From assembly GCF_014203235.1 (NCBI RefSeq), contig NZ_JACHIN010000004.1:1-64000 (forward strand): a stretch of DNA of 64,000 bases. Direction: 5' to 3'. Both the position numbers and the translations under genes were made by a program. The notes beneath the pieces are model-generated. The model was not told the DNA's origin. It did no database searches and saw only the letters and a program-made list of their open reading frames with translations. How positions within the stretch are numbered: the stretch's first letter is position 1; every line of letters starts with the position of its first letter. This document shows positions 42,461-51,967 of this stretch, piece after piece. The stretch is from Nonomuraea endophytica. Lineage in GTDB: Bacteria; Actinomycetota; Actinomycetes; Streptosporangiales; Streptosporangiaceae.

Positions 42461-43332
42461 CGGGCACCGGCGAAGGTCTGGGCCAGGTAACCGGCGGCCT
42501 CGGTGACGGCGTAACTCTGGATCGGGCCGAAGTACCAGGAGGGGTCGAAGGTCCTGCGGTAGCTGAGCGCGACGGTGAGGCGGACGCCGTTCCAGGTGAA
42601 CGCGGCTTCGCGCAGCTCCAGCCAGCGGGCCAGCGTGGTGTCGCGGGCCACCTCGAACACCACCCGGCCTGGGGCGCTCTCCTTCACCCGCAGCGTCATC
42701 GAGCGCGGCTCGGGCTTGGCCCCGATGCCCAGGGAGCGGCGCGGGTTGAAGACGATCTCGCGGGTCGCGCCGGGTTCGAGCCCGGTGCCGCTCGCCGACA
42801 GCGGCCGAGGGAAGCCGAGCTTGAGCACGGTCGAGGTGAAGGGCGCGAAGCGGGGCGGCGCGGCCAGCGCGGCGGCCACGTCCCCGGCGGCGGCCACGGA
42901 CGCGCTGACCATCTCGTCACGCGGCATCGACGTGGCCTCGCCGGTCCCTTCGAGCATGACCAGCATGAGCAGCGGCGCGGCGAGGATCTGCGGGCCCTTG
43001 GGCCTCTCGGCGCTCAGGTAGTCGGCGAAAGTCCCGAACAGCGCCCCCACCAGGTAGAACAGCGGCGCGGCGAACACCAGGCAGACGATCCCCTCGCCCA
43101 GCAGCGGGCCGGCCAGCGCGAGCCCGACGGTGATGACCGCCATCACCACCCCCAGGGCCGAGCGCGGCTTGGCGACCAGAACCACGGTGATCGCGATGAT
43201 CGCGGGCACGCCCACGTAGAACACCGCCGTCTGCTCCAGCCCGCCGGCGTGCAGCAGCCGGTAGACCACCATCGCCGCGAACAGCGCGCTCACCACGCCC
43301 GCCAAGGTCATGCGGGCGGCTTTCCGCTCCAT
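42457..43332 (-). CDS. Membrane protein of unknown function
   Basis: The 291-residue product has four to five hydrophobic helices in the first 115 residues (MVVYRLLHAGGLE, FYVGVPAIIAITVVLVA and following) and then a soluble domain of about 160 residues with many beta strands (ATREIVFNPRRSLGI, RVVFEVARDTTLARWLEL, FTWNGVRLTVALSYRRTF), similar in feel to SRPBCC-like folds but not clearly one. The ATG at 43332 follows AGGGG. It is the first gene of a two-gene unit with the methyltransferase fusion. Confidence 0.6.
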   Translation of the reverse strand: MERKAARMTLAGVVSALFAAMVVYRLLHAGGLEQTAVFYVGVPAIIAITVVLVAKPRSALGVVMAVITVGLALAGPLLGEGIVCLVFAAPLFYLVGALFGTFADYLSAERPKGPQILAAPLLMLVMLEGTGEATSMPRDEMVSASVAAAGDVAAALAAPPRFAPFTSTVLKLGFPRPLSASGTGLEPGATREIVFNPRRSLGIGAKPEPRSMTLRVKESAPGRVVFEVARDTTLARWLELREAAFTWNGVRLTVALSYRRTFDPSWYFGPIQSYAVTEAAGYLAQTFAGAR

Positions 43333-43344
43333 CGCGAACCCCTT

Positions 43345-43368
43345 AACCGAATGCTTTAATCGAACGCT
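43345..43368. promoter_or_regulatory. Direct repeat AAYCGAAYGCT, candidate operator
   Basis: AACCGAATGCT (43345-43355) and AATCGAACGCT (43358-43368) lie 13 bp apart, start to start, 13-36 bp before the start of the membrane gene. The region is unusually AT-rich for this genome and should contain the promoter. Half-sites of this type occur with TetR-like regulators, but no regulator gene is near. Confidence 0.45.
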
Positions 43369-43414
43369 CAAACCATACGACAAAGCTCGGCCGGGCAGAA
43401 GACCCGGGTCGCCC

Positions 43415-43810
43415 TCAGCCGGTGGCGCGCACCAGTTCGATCTCGAAGCCCGCGGCGTTCTCCAGGTAGGCCGCGTGGTGGGCGGGACCGCCCGCGTGGG
43501 GGTGGCGGTCGGCGAACATCAGCGTCCAGCCGTGCTCGCCCGCCTCCTCGGCCAGCGCGTCGGGGTCGTCCACGTGGAAGGCGAGGTGGTTGAGCCCGGC
43601 GCGCAGCCGGTCGTGGCGGCCGGGCACGCGGGCCGGCGACTCCTCCAGCACCACGTACGTGGCGCCGAGCAGCCAGGACCGCCCGCCCTCCCAGCTCTGG
43701 AACTCCGTGTAGCCCAGCCGCTCGAACAGCCAGGCGAAGCCGGGCAGGACCTCACTCAGGGAGTCGACCCAGAGCTCGACGTGGTGGAGCGTGCCGTGCA
43801 CGGCGCTCAC
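43415..43810 (-). CDS. VOC-superfamily (glyoxalase-like) protein
   Basis: A 131-residue single-module VOC protein: [26 protein letters not shown] at the start, [19 protein letters not shown] in the middle and [14 protein letters not shown] at the end. Histidines H9 or H10, H near LAFH and the late glutamate could bind a metal. Substrate unknown. The GTG start at 43810 overlaps the rarA stop as GTGA, so it is coupled to rarA. Confidence 0.8.
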   Translation of the reverse strand: MSAVHGTLHHVELWVDSLSEVLPGFAWLFERLGYTEFQSWEGGRSWLLGATYVVLEESPARVPGRHDRLRAGLNHLAFHVDDPDALAEEAGEHGWTLMFADRHPHAGGPAHHAAYLENAAGFEIELVRATG

Positions 43811-45108
43811 TCGCCCCGGAGGAAGGCGCGGATCTTGGCCCACCGCTCGGCGACCGGCGCTTCCGCGCCGTGCTTGGTCGGCTCGTAATAACGCCGCTCG
43901 CGCACCTGCTCCGGCGCGTAGTCCTGGCGGACGACGCCGTGGTCGAAGTCGTGCGGGTATTTGTAGCCGTCGCCGTGGCCGAGCTTGGCCGCGCCCGCGT
44001 AGTGGGCGTCGCGCAGATGGCCGGGCACCTGGCCGATGAGGCCCTTGCGCACGTCGGTCGCCGCGGCGCCGATGGCCTTCACCACGGCGTTGGATTTCGG
44101 GGCCATCGCGCAGTGGATGACCGCGTGCGCCAGGTTGATCTGACCCTCCGGCAGGCCGATGAGCTGGACGGCCTGGGCCACGGCCACCGCGGTCTGCAGG
44201 CAGGTGGGGTCGGCCATGCCGACGTCCTCGGAGGCGAAGATGACGATGCGCCTGGCGATGAAGCGGGGGTCCTCGCCCGCCTCGATCATGCGGGCCAGGT
44301 AGTGGAGCGCGGCGTCGGCGTCGGAGCCGCGCATCGACTTGATGAAGGCGCTGATGACGTCGTAGTGCTGGTCGCCCTGGCGGTCGTAGCGGACGGCCGC
44401 CTTGTCGACGGCCTTCTCGACCACCTCGACGGTGATGTCGTCGGCCAGGAGCGCCGCCGCCTCCAGGTAGGTCAGGGAGCGCCGGGCGTCGCCGCCCGCC
44501 AGCCGTACGAGATGGTCGAGGGCCTCGGGGGCCAGGCTCGCGCGGCCGCCGAGGCCGCGCTCCTCGGCGACGGCGCGCTCCAGGACGGCGCGGATGTCGT
44601 CGTCGGACAGCGACTCCAGCGTCAGCAGCAGCGAGCGCGACAGCAGCGGGGAGATGACGGAGAAGTACGGGTTTTCGGTGGTGGCGCCGATGAAGGTGAC
44701 CCAGCGGTTCTCGACGGCGGGCAGCAGCGCGTCCTGCTGGGCCTTGTTGAAGCGGTGGACCTCGTCGACGAACAGCACGGTCTGGCGGCCGGTCATGCCG
44801 AGCTCGCGCCGGGCGTTGTCGATGGCGGCGCGCACGTCCTTGACGCCCGCAGAGACGGCGGAGATCTCGACGAAGCGGCGCTTGGTGACGTTGGAGACCA
44901 CGTACGCGAGCGTGGTCTTGCCCGTGCCGGGCGGCCCCCAGAGGAACAGCGACATCGGCGCTTCGCTCTCGACCAGCCGGCGCAGCGGCGTGCCGGGACC
45001 GAGCAGGTGCCGCTGGCCGATCACCTCGTCGAGGGTGCGGGGGCGCATCCGCACGGCGAGCGGCTGCGGAGTGGCCTCCTCAGCCGCCGAATCGAACAGG
45101 CTATCCAC
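43807..45108 (-). CDS. rarA: Replication-associated recombination protein RarA
   Basis: An AAA+ ATPase of the clamp-loader type, 433 residues, acting at stalled replication forks. [20 protein letters not shown] precedes Walker [10 protein letters not shown] (about 58-66); Walker [11 protein letters not shown], sensor 1 GATTENPYF and [14 protein letters not shown] (sensor 2 region) follow. The C-terminal tetramerisation domain has [13 protein letters not shown] and [12 protein letters not shown]. It starts 9 nt after the DUF2231 stop. Confidence 0.94.
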   Translation of the reverse strand: MDSLFDSAAEEATPQPLAVRMRPRTLDEVIGQRHLLGPGTPLRRLVESEAPMSLFLWGPPGTGKTTLAYVVSNVTKRRFVEISAVSAGVKDVRAAIDNARRELGMTGRQTVLFVDEVHRFNKAQQDALLPAVENRWVTFIGATTENPYFSVISPLLSRSLLLTLESLSDDDIRAVLERAVAEERGLGGRASLAPEALDHLVRLAGGDARRSLTYLEAAALLADDITVEVVEKAVDKAAVRYDRQGDQHYDVISAFIKSMRGSDADAALHYLARMIEAGEDPRFIARRIVIFASEDVGMADPTCLQTAVAVAQAVQLIGLPEGQINLAHAVIHCAMAPKSNAVVKAIGAAATDVRKGLIGQVPGHLRDAHYAGAAKLGHGDGYKYPHDFDHGVVRQDYAPEQVRERRYYEPTKHGAEAPVAERWAKIRAFLRGE

Positions 45109-45117
45109 AAATCGAGA

Positions 45118-45567
45118 CTACAGGGTCCACACCGCTCGCGCTCCCGAGTCACCGGCGCGGAACACGTAGTACGCGGCCACGAGCGCCGCCACGACCGTGA
45201 GCACGGAGAGGACCAGCCCCACGGTCTTGTTGCGGGCGGCGAAGACCAGCAGCAACGACAGGGCGCCGAGTGCCAGCGTGGACAGCAGCAGCGGGGTGGC
45301 GAAGCTCTCGTGGGTGGCGATGCGCTGACCCAGGTCGCCGTCGGCGGTGGCGAACCTGGCCTCCTTCAGCGCCATGCCGCTCTGCCTGGCCGCGAAGACC
45401 GCGACGGGCGCCAGCACCGACAGGGCCACCACCGCCCAGGCCAGTTGCGGCCGCCAGCGCGAGACCGCCGCGTAGACCACGGAAACGGCCACGAGCAGCG
45501 GTGTCAGCACCACGGCGAAATGGATGATCAGGGGATGGGCGGGCAGCCCGAGGATCTCGTTGAACAT
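45118..45567 (-). CDS. DUF2231 membrane protein
   Basis: The 149-residue protein begins MFNEILGLPAHPLIIHFAVVL, the HPLIIHF signature of DUF2231, and has four transmembrane helices separated by a short loop (GDLGQRIATHESFA). In related proteins the histidines may bind heme or a metal; the role is unknown. It lies upstream of rarA on the same strand. Confidence 0.8.
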   Translation of the reverse strand: MFNEILGLPAHPLIIHFAVVLTPLLVAVSVVYAAVSRWRPQLAWAVVALSVLAPVAVFAARQSGMALKEARFATADGDLGQRIATHESFATPLLLSTLALGALSLLLVFAARNKTVGLVLSVLTVVAALVAAYYVFRAGDSGARAVWTL

Positions 45568-45713
45568 GGCAGCACTCCGTTCTCATTTCAACTACGTATG
45601 AGGCAAGGACCTGGTTCCCGTCCCTTCCGCCACTTACGTACACCACATAAGGGAGGCCGGTAGCATTCGCGAAGTTGTTTGGTCATGTGTCGGCAAAGAT
45701 GGAGGACATATCC

Positions 45714-46610
45714 GTGAGCGGCGACGACCGCCAGAGCGAACTGGCGCGAGAGCACAAGGAGCGGCAGGAGCGGCGTGCTGCTGGGGACAACGCCAAGGGC
45801 AGGCGTAACGCCTTCATCGGCGGCGGTGTGGCCCTCGTCCTGGTCGCCGGCGGCATCGTGGCCGCCACCACCCTCCTCGGCGGCGGCGACGACGCCAAGA
45901 AGGTCGCGGCGACGTCCTCGCCGTCCCCGTCCTCCAGCGTCTCCTCGGAGCCCGAGCCTTCGATGACGCCGAAGACCGGCCCGATCAGCTGCACGTACAA
46001 CAAGGACACCCAGGACGTGCCGAAGAAGTTCGTCGGCTTCCCGCCCAAGAAGCCGGGCGACTCCTTGAAGATCAAGACGATGACCGTGGTCACGAACCGC
46101 GGCGACATCGTGATCCAGGTGGACCCGAAGTTCACCCCGTGCACGGTCAACTCCATGAACTTCCTGGCCAAGAAGAACTTCTACGACAACACCAAGTGCC
46201 ACCGCCTGGTGGTGCCGGAGAACTCGGGCCTGTTCCTGCTGCAGTGCGGCGACGCGCTGGCCAAGGCCGACGGCAAGAACCCCACCGACGGCCAGGGCAC
46301 CGCCGGCTACGTCTACGGCGACGAGGCCGCCGGGGCCATGCCGTACACCCGCGGCGTGGTCTTCCTGACCCAGCCGACCGACGCGCAGGGGCAGAACTCC
46401 AGCCAGTTCGCCATCTCGATGTCGAACGAGAACACGCAGCTCGACCCGGCCTACTCGATCCTCGGCATGGTGACCAGCGGCCTGGAGATCATCGACAAGG
46501 CCGCCAAGGAGGGCTTCATCGTCAACCCTGACGACGTCACGGGCGACGGCGGCTCCACGGCGCCGAAGAACCCGTTCATCATCAAGGACGTGAAGATGTC
46601 CACCAAGTGA
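45714..46610 (+). CDS. Membrane-anchored cyclophilin (peptidyl-prolyl isomerase)
   Basis: The 298-residue protein has a charged cytoplasmic start (SELAREHKERQERR), one transmembrane helix (AFIGGGVALVLVAGGIVAATTLL), a serine/proline linker and an outside cyclophilin domain with VVTNRGDIVIQV, TPCTVNSMNFLAKKNFYD, CHRL, LQCGD and SSQFAISM. It should catalyse proline isomerisation of exported proteins; several catalytic positions differ from human CypA. The GTG start follows GGAGG at 8 nt. A second copy of the same layout lies at 55.8 kb. Confidence 0.85.
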   Translation: MSGDDRQSELAREHKERQERRAAGDNAKGRRNAFIGGGVALVLVAGGIVAATTLLGGGDDAKKVAATSSPSPSSSVSSEPEPSMTPKTGPISCTYNKDTQDVPKKFVGFPPKKPGDSLKIKTMTVVTNRGDIVIQVDPKFTPCTVNSMNFLAKKNFYDNTKCHRLVVPENSGLFLLQCGDALAKADGKNPTDGQGTAGYVYGDEAAGAMPYTRGVVFLTQPTDAQGQNSSQFAISMSNENTQLDPAYSILGMVTSGLEIIDKAAKEGFIVNPDDVTGDGGSTAPKNPFIIKDVKMSTK

Positions 46611-46687
46611 TGGTGATTCCCGTCACAAGCGGCTGATCGGCCACTTCCGCGGGGCCAGAGTGGATCTGGACCCAAAGGAGTGGCCAT

Positions 46688-47896
46688 ATGCCGAAAGACA
46701 TGCCGGAAAACCTGCCTTTCGAGTTCTTCTTCTCTCCCGAGTTCAGCGCGAACCCGTACCCGATGTACGCGGAGCTGCGCGCCAAGGGCCCGGTGCACCG
46801 GGTGGACTTCCCGCCGGGCGCCGAGGCGTACGTGGTGGTCGACTATGAGCACGGCCGCGCGGCGCTGGCCGACCCTCGGCTGTCCAAGGACATCAACAGC
46901 GGCCCGGAATGGTTCCGCGAGGCGGTCCGCGACGGCGACCCGATCCTCGCCGACAACATGCTCATGGCGGATCCTCCCGACCACACGCGGCTGCGCAAGG
47001 TCGTCCAGCGGGCCTTCACCCCGCGCCGCATCGAGCTGCTGAGGCCCAGGATCGAGCAGATCACCGCCGAGCTCCTGGACGGGATCGCGGGCCGGGGCCG
47101 GGCCGAGCTCATCGCCGACTTCGCCTTCCCGCTGCCGATCGTCGTCATCTGCGAGCTGATGGGCGTGCCGGTCGAGGACCGCGAGCTGTTCCGTGAGTGG
47201 TCGGGGGCGCTGATCGATCCCCCGATCGACGAGAAGCAGCAGGCCAGGAAGGTGCGGGCCACCGAGTCGCTGCGCGTCTACTTCACCGACCTGATCGCCG
47301 AGCGCCGCGCCGACCCTGGCGAGGACCTGGTCAGCGTGCTGGTCACCAGCGACGAGCTGGATGACAGGGAGCTGGTGTCCACGCTGGCGCTGCTGCTGAT
47401 CGCCGGGCACGAGACGACCGTCAACCTCATCGGCAACGGCATGCTGGCCCTGCTGCTCGACCCGGAGCAGTTCGCACTGCTCAAGAGCCGTCCCGAGCTG
47501 GTGCCGAACGCCGTGGAGGAGTTCCTGCGCTTCGACGCGCCCGTGGAGCGCGGCACGTTCAGGATCGCGGTCGAGGACATGGAGATCGCCGGGATACCGG
47601 TCGGCAAGGGCGCGTTCGTCCACGTCTCCATCGGCGCCGCCGGCCGCGACCCCCGGGCCAACGCGCACCCCGACGGGCTGGACGTGGCCCGCCAGGACAC
47701 CCGGCACGTCTCCTTCGGCCACGGCATCCACTTCTGCCTGGGCGCGCCGCTGGCCCGGCTGGAGGCTCAGATCGCCTTCGCCATGCTGCTGGAGCGCCTG
47801 CCGGACCTGCGGCTCGACTGCCGCGAGGACGAGCTCTCGTGGCGGCTGAGCGGTTCGATCGTGCGCTCGCTTTCCGCCCTGCCCGTGGCGTTCTAG
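46688..47896 (+). CDS. Cytochrome P450, first of a tandem pair
   Basis: A soluble actinobacterial class I P450 of 402 residues. The I-helix has LLIAGHETTVN, the K-helix EFLRF (E-x-x-R), and the heme loop FGHGIHFCLGAPLAR with the cysteine ligand. The pattern is like the CYP105/CYP107 groups. The substrate is unknown. AAAGGAG lies before the ATG. No ferredoxin or reductase gene is near, so electrons must come from elsewhere in the genome. Confidence 0.93.
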   Translation: MPKDMPENLPFEFFFSPEFSANPYPMYAELRAKGPVHRVDFPPGAEAYVVVDYEHGRAALADPRLSKDINSGPEWFREAVRDGDPILADNMLMADPPDHTRLRKVVQRAFTPRRIELLRPRIEQITAELLDGIAGRGRAELIADFAFPLPIVVICELMGVPVEDRELFREWSGALIDPPIDEKQQARKVRATESLRVYFTDLIAERRADPGEDLVSVLVTSDELDDRELVSTLALLLIAGHETTVNLIGNGMLALLLDPEQFALLKSRPELVPNAVEEFLRFDAPVERGTFRIAVEDMEIAGIPVGKGAFVHVSIGAAGRDPRANAHPDGLDVARQDTRHVSFGHGIHFCLGAPLARLEAQIAFAMLLERLPDLRLDCREDELSWRLSGSIVRSLSALPVAF

Positions 47897-47906
47897 GGTG
47901 ATCTCC

Positions 47907-49103
47907 GTGCCGGAGAAACTACCGTTCGAGTTCCTTGTCACTCCCGACTTCAACCGCGACCCCTACACCGCCTACGACGGCCTGCGCGCCGGGGGTCCCG
48001 TGTATCCGATCGACTTCCCGCCCGGGATGGACGCGTTCCTGATCATCGACCACGAAGTCGGGCGGGCCGCGCTCAACGACCCCAGGCTGTCGAAGGACAT
48101 CACGGTCTTCGGCGACTACTTCCGCAAGCTCGCCGACTCCGACGACCTGCTGTTCCAGTCGAACATGCTCCAGGTCGACCCGCCCGAGCACACCCGGCTG
48201 CGCCGCGTGGTCTCCAAGGACTTCACGCCGCGGCGGGTCGAGGCGCTGCGCCCGCGCGTCCAGGAGATCACCGACGAGCTCATCGACGCCATGGAGATGA
48301 ACGGCAGCGCGGAGCTGATCGACGAGTTCGCCTTCCCGCTGCCGATCATCGTCATCTGCGAGCTGCTCGGCGTGCCCGCGGAGGACCGCGAGCGGTTCCG
48401 CGAATGGTCGGGGCTGCTGATCAACCCCAGCTTCGACCCCGAGGGCACCAGGGTGCGGCAGCAGGCGGCCCGCGACACGCAGGCCTACTTCGCCCGCCTG
48501 GTCGCCGAGCGGCGCGCCGATCCGCGCGAGGACCTGGTCAGCGCGCTGGCCAACGGCGGCGACCTGGACGACCGCGAGCTGCTGTCCACGCTCACGCTGC
48601 TGCTGATCGCCGGGCACGAGACGACCGTCAACCTCATCGGCAACGGCATGCTGGCCCTGCTGCGCAACCCCGACCAGCTCGCACTGCTGCGCGGCGAGCC
48701 GGAGCTGCTGCCGGACGCGATCGAGGAGTTCCTGCGCTTCGACGGGCCGGTCGAGCGCTCCACTCCCCGCTTCGCCGCCGAGGACGTGGAGATCGCCGGG
48801 GTGGCGGTGCCGCGCGGCGCGATGGTGCACATCTCGCTGGGCGCCGCCGGACACGACCCCGCCGCCGTCTCCTCGCCGCAGGAGCTCGACATCACCCGCC
48901 GCGACAACCGTCACCTCGCCTTCGGGCACGGCATCCACTTCTGCCTGGGCGCGCCGCTGGCCCGGATGGAGGGGCGGATCGCCATCGGCACGCTGCTCGC
49001 CCGCCTGCCCGGCCTCGCGCTGGACTGCGCGGAGGAGGAGCTGGCGTGGCGGCCGCCGGGCTCGGTGGTGCGCGGCCTGGCGCGGCTTCCCGTCCGCTTC
49101 TGA
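47907..49103 (+). CDS. Cytochrome P450, second of a tandem pair
   Basis: The 398-residue product is clearly a paralogue of the previous P450: LPFEFLVTPDF against LPFEFFFSPEF, identical AGHETTVNLIGNGMLALL and FGHGIHFCLGAPLAR, and E-F-L-R in the K-helix. All core residues are kept. I take the GTG at 47907 with AGGGTG 6 nt upstream; a GTG at 47898, 1 nt after the previous stop, is the alternative. The two genes are surely one transcript. Confidence 0.92.
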   Translation: MPEKLPFEFLVTPDFNRDPYTAYDGLRAGGPVYPIDFPPGMDAFLIIDHEVGRAALNDPRLSKDITVFGDYFRKLADSDDLLFQSNMLQVDPPEHTRLRRVVSKDFTPRRVEALRPRVQEITDELIDAMEMNGSAELIDEFAFPLPIIVICELLGVPAEDRERFREWSGLLINPSFDPEGTRVRQQAARDTQAYFARLVAERRADPREDLVSALANGGDLDDRELLSTLTLLLIAGHETTVNLIGNGMLALLRNPDQLALLRGEPELLPDAIEEFLRFDGPVERSTPRFAAEDVEIAGVAVPRGAMVHISLGAAGHDPAAVSSPQELDITRRDNRHLAFGHGIHFCLGAPLARMEGRIAIGTLLARLPGLALDCAEEELAWRPPGSVVRGLARLPVRF

Positions 49104-49182
49104 TCGCCGGTACGGCTACCGCCCGCCGATCGGGGCGCGGCGGGCGGGGGCCTGATCGGACGAGGCTTGACCGGTCGGGTGC

Positions 49183-51948
49183 TCAGCGCCAGGTGAGGCG
49201 GAGGGCGGTGGCGACGTCCAGTGGCGAGCCGCCCGCCTGCGCGGCCAGGATCCCCGCCCCTTCCGGCGAGCGTGTGTAGACCGGCTCGCCGAGGCTGACC
49301 CAGCGGTTCCACGCCTTCGCGAACGCCTGAGCGTCCTTCCTGCGCTCGCCGAGGGCCTCGGGCACCGCGTGGTGGACCACCGCGTTCGGCTCGGGGCGGC
49401 CGGCCATGAGCGCCCGCCCCTGCCGGCGTCCCGGCTCGACCAAGTACCTGGGCACCAGGTAGCGCGGCCCGACGGGCGCGGTCAGCACCTCGTCCAGCGC
49501 GAGGCTGAAGCGCCGCGAGGCCGCCTCCGGCACACCGCGCAGCTCGATCCAGTAGGCGCCCGCGCCGTCCGGCTCCACGTGCACCGCCCGCGCGCCCTCG
49601 GGCACATGCCCCGCCGCGTGCAGGGCGTCGGCCACGGCGCAGGCGATCGCGGACAGGTCGAACTGCTCCGCCACCTCACGCAACGCCGCCTGTCCAGCGG
49701 TGCCGCGACGGGCACGCCGTACCAGAAGGAAGGAGGCGGCGGCGAGGGGCAGACCGCCGGGGACGGCCAGCGGAAGGCCGTCCACCGGCACGGCGGCGGG
49801 AACGGCGGCCAGCCAGGCGGCGACGCCGGCGACCCACCCGGCGGCGCCGGCCAGCAGGTGCGGGCGGCGGGCCAGGCGCGGGCGCGGGCTGATGCCGTGC
49901 TCGGCTGGCACCGCGCGCGGCGGCTCGGCACGGCTCACCGCCGGGCGGGCCGCGGCACGGGCGGGCTCGACGCGCAGGCTGTGCACCGGCAGGTCCTCGT
50001 ACGGCGAGCCCACCCGCCACAACTCCCGCACCCGAGCCCGATCGGCCGCCCGCTCCAGCATCGACGCGTTGAACCGGTCGAAGCCGGACACCGGAGGCGG
50101 CACGTAAGGCGACAGCTCGGGATGCACGTGCGCGACTCCGGCGGCGATCGTCCCGGAGTCGGTCAGCCCGAAGTATCCATCGTGTTTGCGGACGAACCGC
50201 TCCCAGTCGGCCGACCCCTTGGGGTGCTCGGCGCTGACGCACACCACGGACCAGGTGTTGGCCACCTTCTCCGGCCACGCCGGGTCCGCGCGCAGCCCGC
50301 GCCCGCGCATCTGCACGACCGCGCCGGCCGTCGTGGCCTCGGTGAGGTCGACGACCGTGTTGACGCCCTTGGCGTCCCAGCCCTCGCCGAGCATCGCCCG
50401 GGTGCCGACCAGGACCGAGCAGCCGCCGGACTCCAGGAAGCGGGTGGCGAGGGCGACCCAGAGGCGGCTGTTCCAGGAGCCGGTCACCTCGACCACGCCC
50501 CGCGCGCCGGGTGGGATCGGGTCGAGGCGCGCCGTACCCGCGCAGAACTCGGCGAAGGCCGCGGCCGTCGCGGCGGGGGCGGCGACCGTGCGGCCGGTGA
50601 CGAGCATGGGGTCCAGCCGGACGGTACGCGGGTCGGCGGCCAGCGTCTCCAGCACCAGCCTGGCCGACCCGGCCTGCTCGTCCAGCACGCCCGACAGGCG
50701 CGCGGGCAGCGTGGCGGTGGCCCGCTCGTGGTCGCACAGCACCAGCGCGCGCAGCCGCTCCCCCAGCGCGGCGTGCTCGGCGGCCAGGATCTCGGCCACC
50801 GCGCCCGTCTTGGCCTCGCTGCGCGCCACCACCCGGTCCACGGGAGTACGGCCGGCCCGCACGCCACGCGCGGTCAGCTGGTAGCCGATCGACGGCAGCG
50901 CCAGCCGGATCGCCTCGACGGCGGCCAGGTCCGCGGGCTCGCCACTACGCCGCAGGCAGCGGCGCACGTAGTCGTCGAGCAGGCAGACCCAGTCGGCGGC
51001 CGTCGGCCGGTGGCGGTGCTCCTCGCGAACGCGGGCGCCCTCCGGCGGCGGCAGCAGCCCGGCGTGGTGCAGGCGCAGCGCGGCCGCGGCCAGCGCGGGC
51101 TCACGGCGTTCGAGCCGCTGCCAGGTCAGCACGTCGTCGCCGCGGTGGACGAGGCGGGTGTCGAGCCACTCCAGGAAGCCCACGGTGGCGAAGCCGGGGT
51201 CGAGCAGGTCGGTGGTGAGCTCGGCGAAGCGCTCGGCCTCGGCGGCCAGCCACGCCTGCTCGTGCGCGGTCGGGCAGGTCAGCCACGCCAGCTCCGCGTA
51301 CGGGGCCAGATGGCCCTCGCGGACCACGGCCGGGATCGAAGGACCGCGCACCACCGGCCCGAACAACTCCCCGACCAGCTCCGCCTGCGCCGGGGTGAGC
51401 CGGTCGGGCGGGGTGGCGGTCAGCCCGATCACGGTGGCCTCGGGCAGCTGCCGCAGGACCTCGGCCAGCAGCTCGCCCCAGGTGTCGAGCAGGTGGTGGC
51501 ACTCGTCGAGCAGCAGCGTCACCCGGCCGAGCGCGGCCAGGCGCTCCACCAGCTCGCGGCCCGCCGGGCGCAGCCGGTCGAGGTGGGAGGTCCGGCTGCC
51601 GCCCTCCTCGTCGATCTCGGCGTCGGGGTCGAAGCTGGCCAGCGCCTGATAGGTCAGGACGGTGACGTCCTCGCCGAGCAGGCGCGAGGTGCCAGCGCCG
51701 GCCTTCTCGCCGAAGGCGCGCCATTCGGCCAGCCACTGGCCCTGGATGGCGGTGTTGGGGCCGAAGGCCACGATCGGGGCGCCCAGCCTTCTGGCCGCCT
51801 CCAGGCCCGTGAGCGTCTTGCCGGTGCCGGGTGGTAACACGACCCAGGCCCGGCGCCGTCCGGCCGCGAACGCCGCCTCCAGCTCGTCCAGGGCCTGTCG
51901 CTGGTGGCGGCGTAGCGGCTTGGGGGCGGCGAGATCGGCATATCTCAT
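49183..51948 (-). CDS. SF2 DECH-box helicase with predicted transmembrane hairpin
   Basis: A 921-residue protein. Motif I is LPPGTGKT (about 38-45), motif II LLLDECHHLL, motif III LTATPPDRLT, and motifs V-VI LGEGWDAKGVNTVVDL and VQMRGRGLR; these place it with the RecG/UvrB-like restriction-type SF2 helicases. At about 697-743 two hydrophobic segments (LLAGAAGWVAGVAAWLAAV and LAVPGGLPLAAASFLL) form a likely membrane hairpin. A C-terminal domain of about 180 residues (ALREVAEQFDLSAIACAV...WNRWVSLGEPVY) is unknown to me. It starts 20 nt from aspS on the same strand. Defence or DNA-uptake roles are open; I cannot assign one. Confidence 0.75.
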   Translation of the reverse strand: MRYADLAAPKPLRRHQRQALDELEAAFAAGRRRAWVVLPPGTGKTLTGLEAARRLGAPIVAFGPNTAIQGQWLAEWRAFGEKAGAGTSRLLGEDVTVLTYQALASFDPDAEIDEEGGSRTSHLDRLRPAGRELVERLAALGRVTLLLDECHHLLDTWGELLAEVLRQLPEATVIGLTATPPDRLTPAQAELVGELFGPVVRGPSIPAVVREGHLAPYAELAWLTCPTAHEQAWLAAEAERFAELTTDLLDPGFATVGFLEWLDTRLVHRGDDVLTWQRLERREPALAAAALRLHHAGLLPPPEGARVREEHRHRPTAADWVCLLDDYVRRCLRRSGEPADLAAVEAIRLALPSIGYQLTARGVRAGRTPVDRVVARSEAKTGAVAEILAAEHAALGERLRALVLCDHERATATLPARLSGVLDEQAGSARLVLETLAADPRTVRLDPMLVTGRTVAAPAATAAAFAEFCAGTARLDPIPPGARGVVEVTGSWNSRLWVALATRFLESGGCSVLVGTRAMLGEGWDAKGVNTVVDLTEATTAGAVVQMRGRGLRADPAWPEKVANTWSVVCVSAEHPKGSADWERFVRKHDGYFGLTDSGTIAAGVAHVHPELSPYVPPPVSGFDRFNASMLERAADRARVRELWRVGSPYEDLPVHSLRVEPARAAARPAVSRAEPPRAVPAEHGISPRPRLARRPHLLAGAAGWVAGVAAWLAAVPAAVPVDGLPLAVPGGLPLAAASFLLVRRARRGTAGQAALREVAEQFDLSAIACAVADALHAAGHVPEGARAVHVEPDGAGAYWIELRGVPEAASRRFSLALDEVLTAPVGPRYLVPRYLVEPGRRQGRALMAGRPEPNAVVHHAVPEALGERRKDAQAFAKAWNRWVSLGEPVYTRSPEGAGILAAQAGGSPLDVATALRLTWR

Positions 51949-51967
51949 GCGGACCTCACGCTCGTGG

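Noticed and set aside
49369..51837. 822-codon open frame opposite the SF2 helicase
   Set aside because: Low-complexity translation without motifs; the helicase motifs on the minus strand account for the sequence.
46688..51948. P450 pair plus helicase as one biosynthetic or defence system
   Set aside because: The P450s are on the plus strand and the helicase on the minus strand, and no shared pathway gene is present, so they are treated separately.
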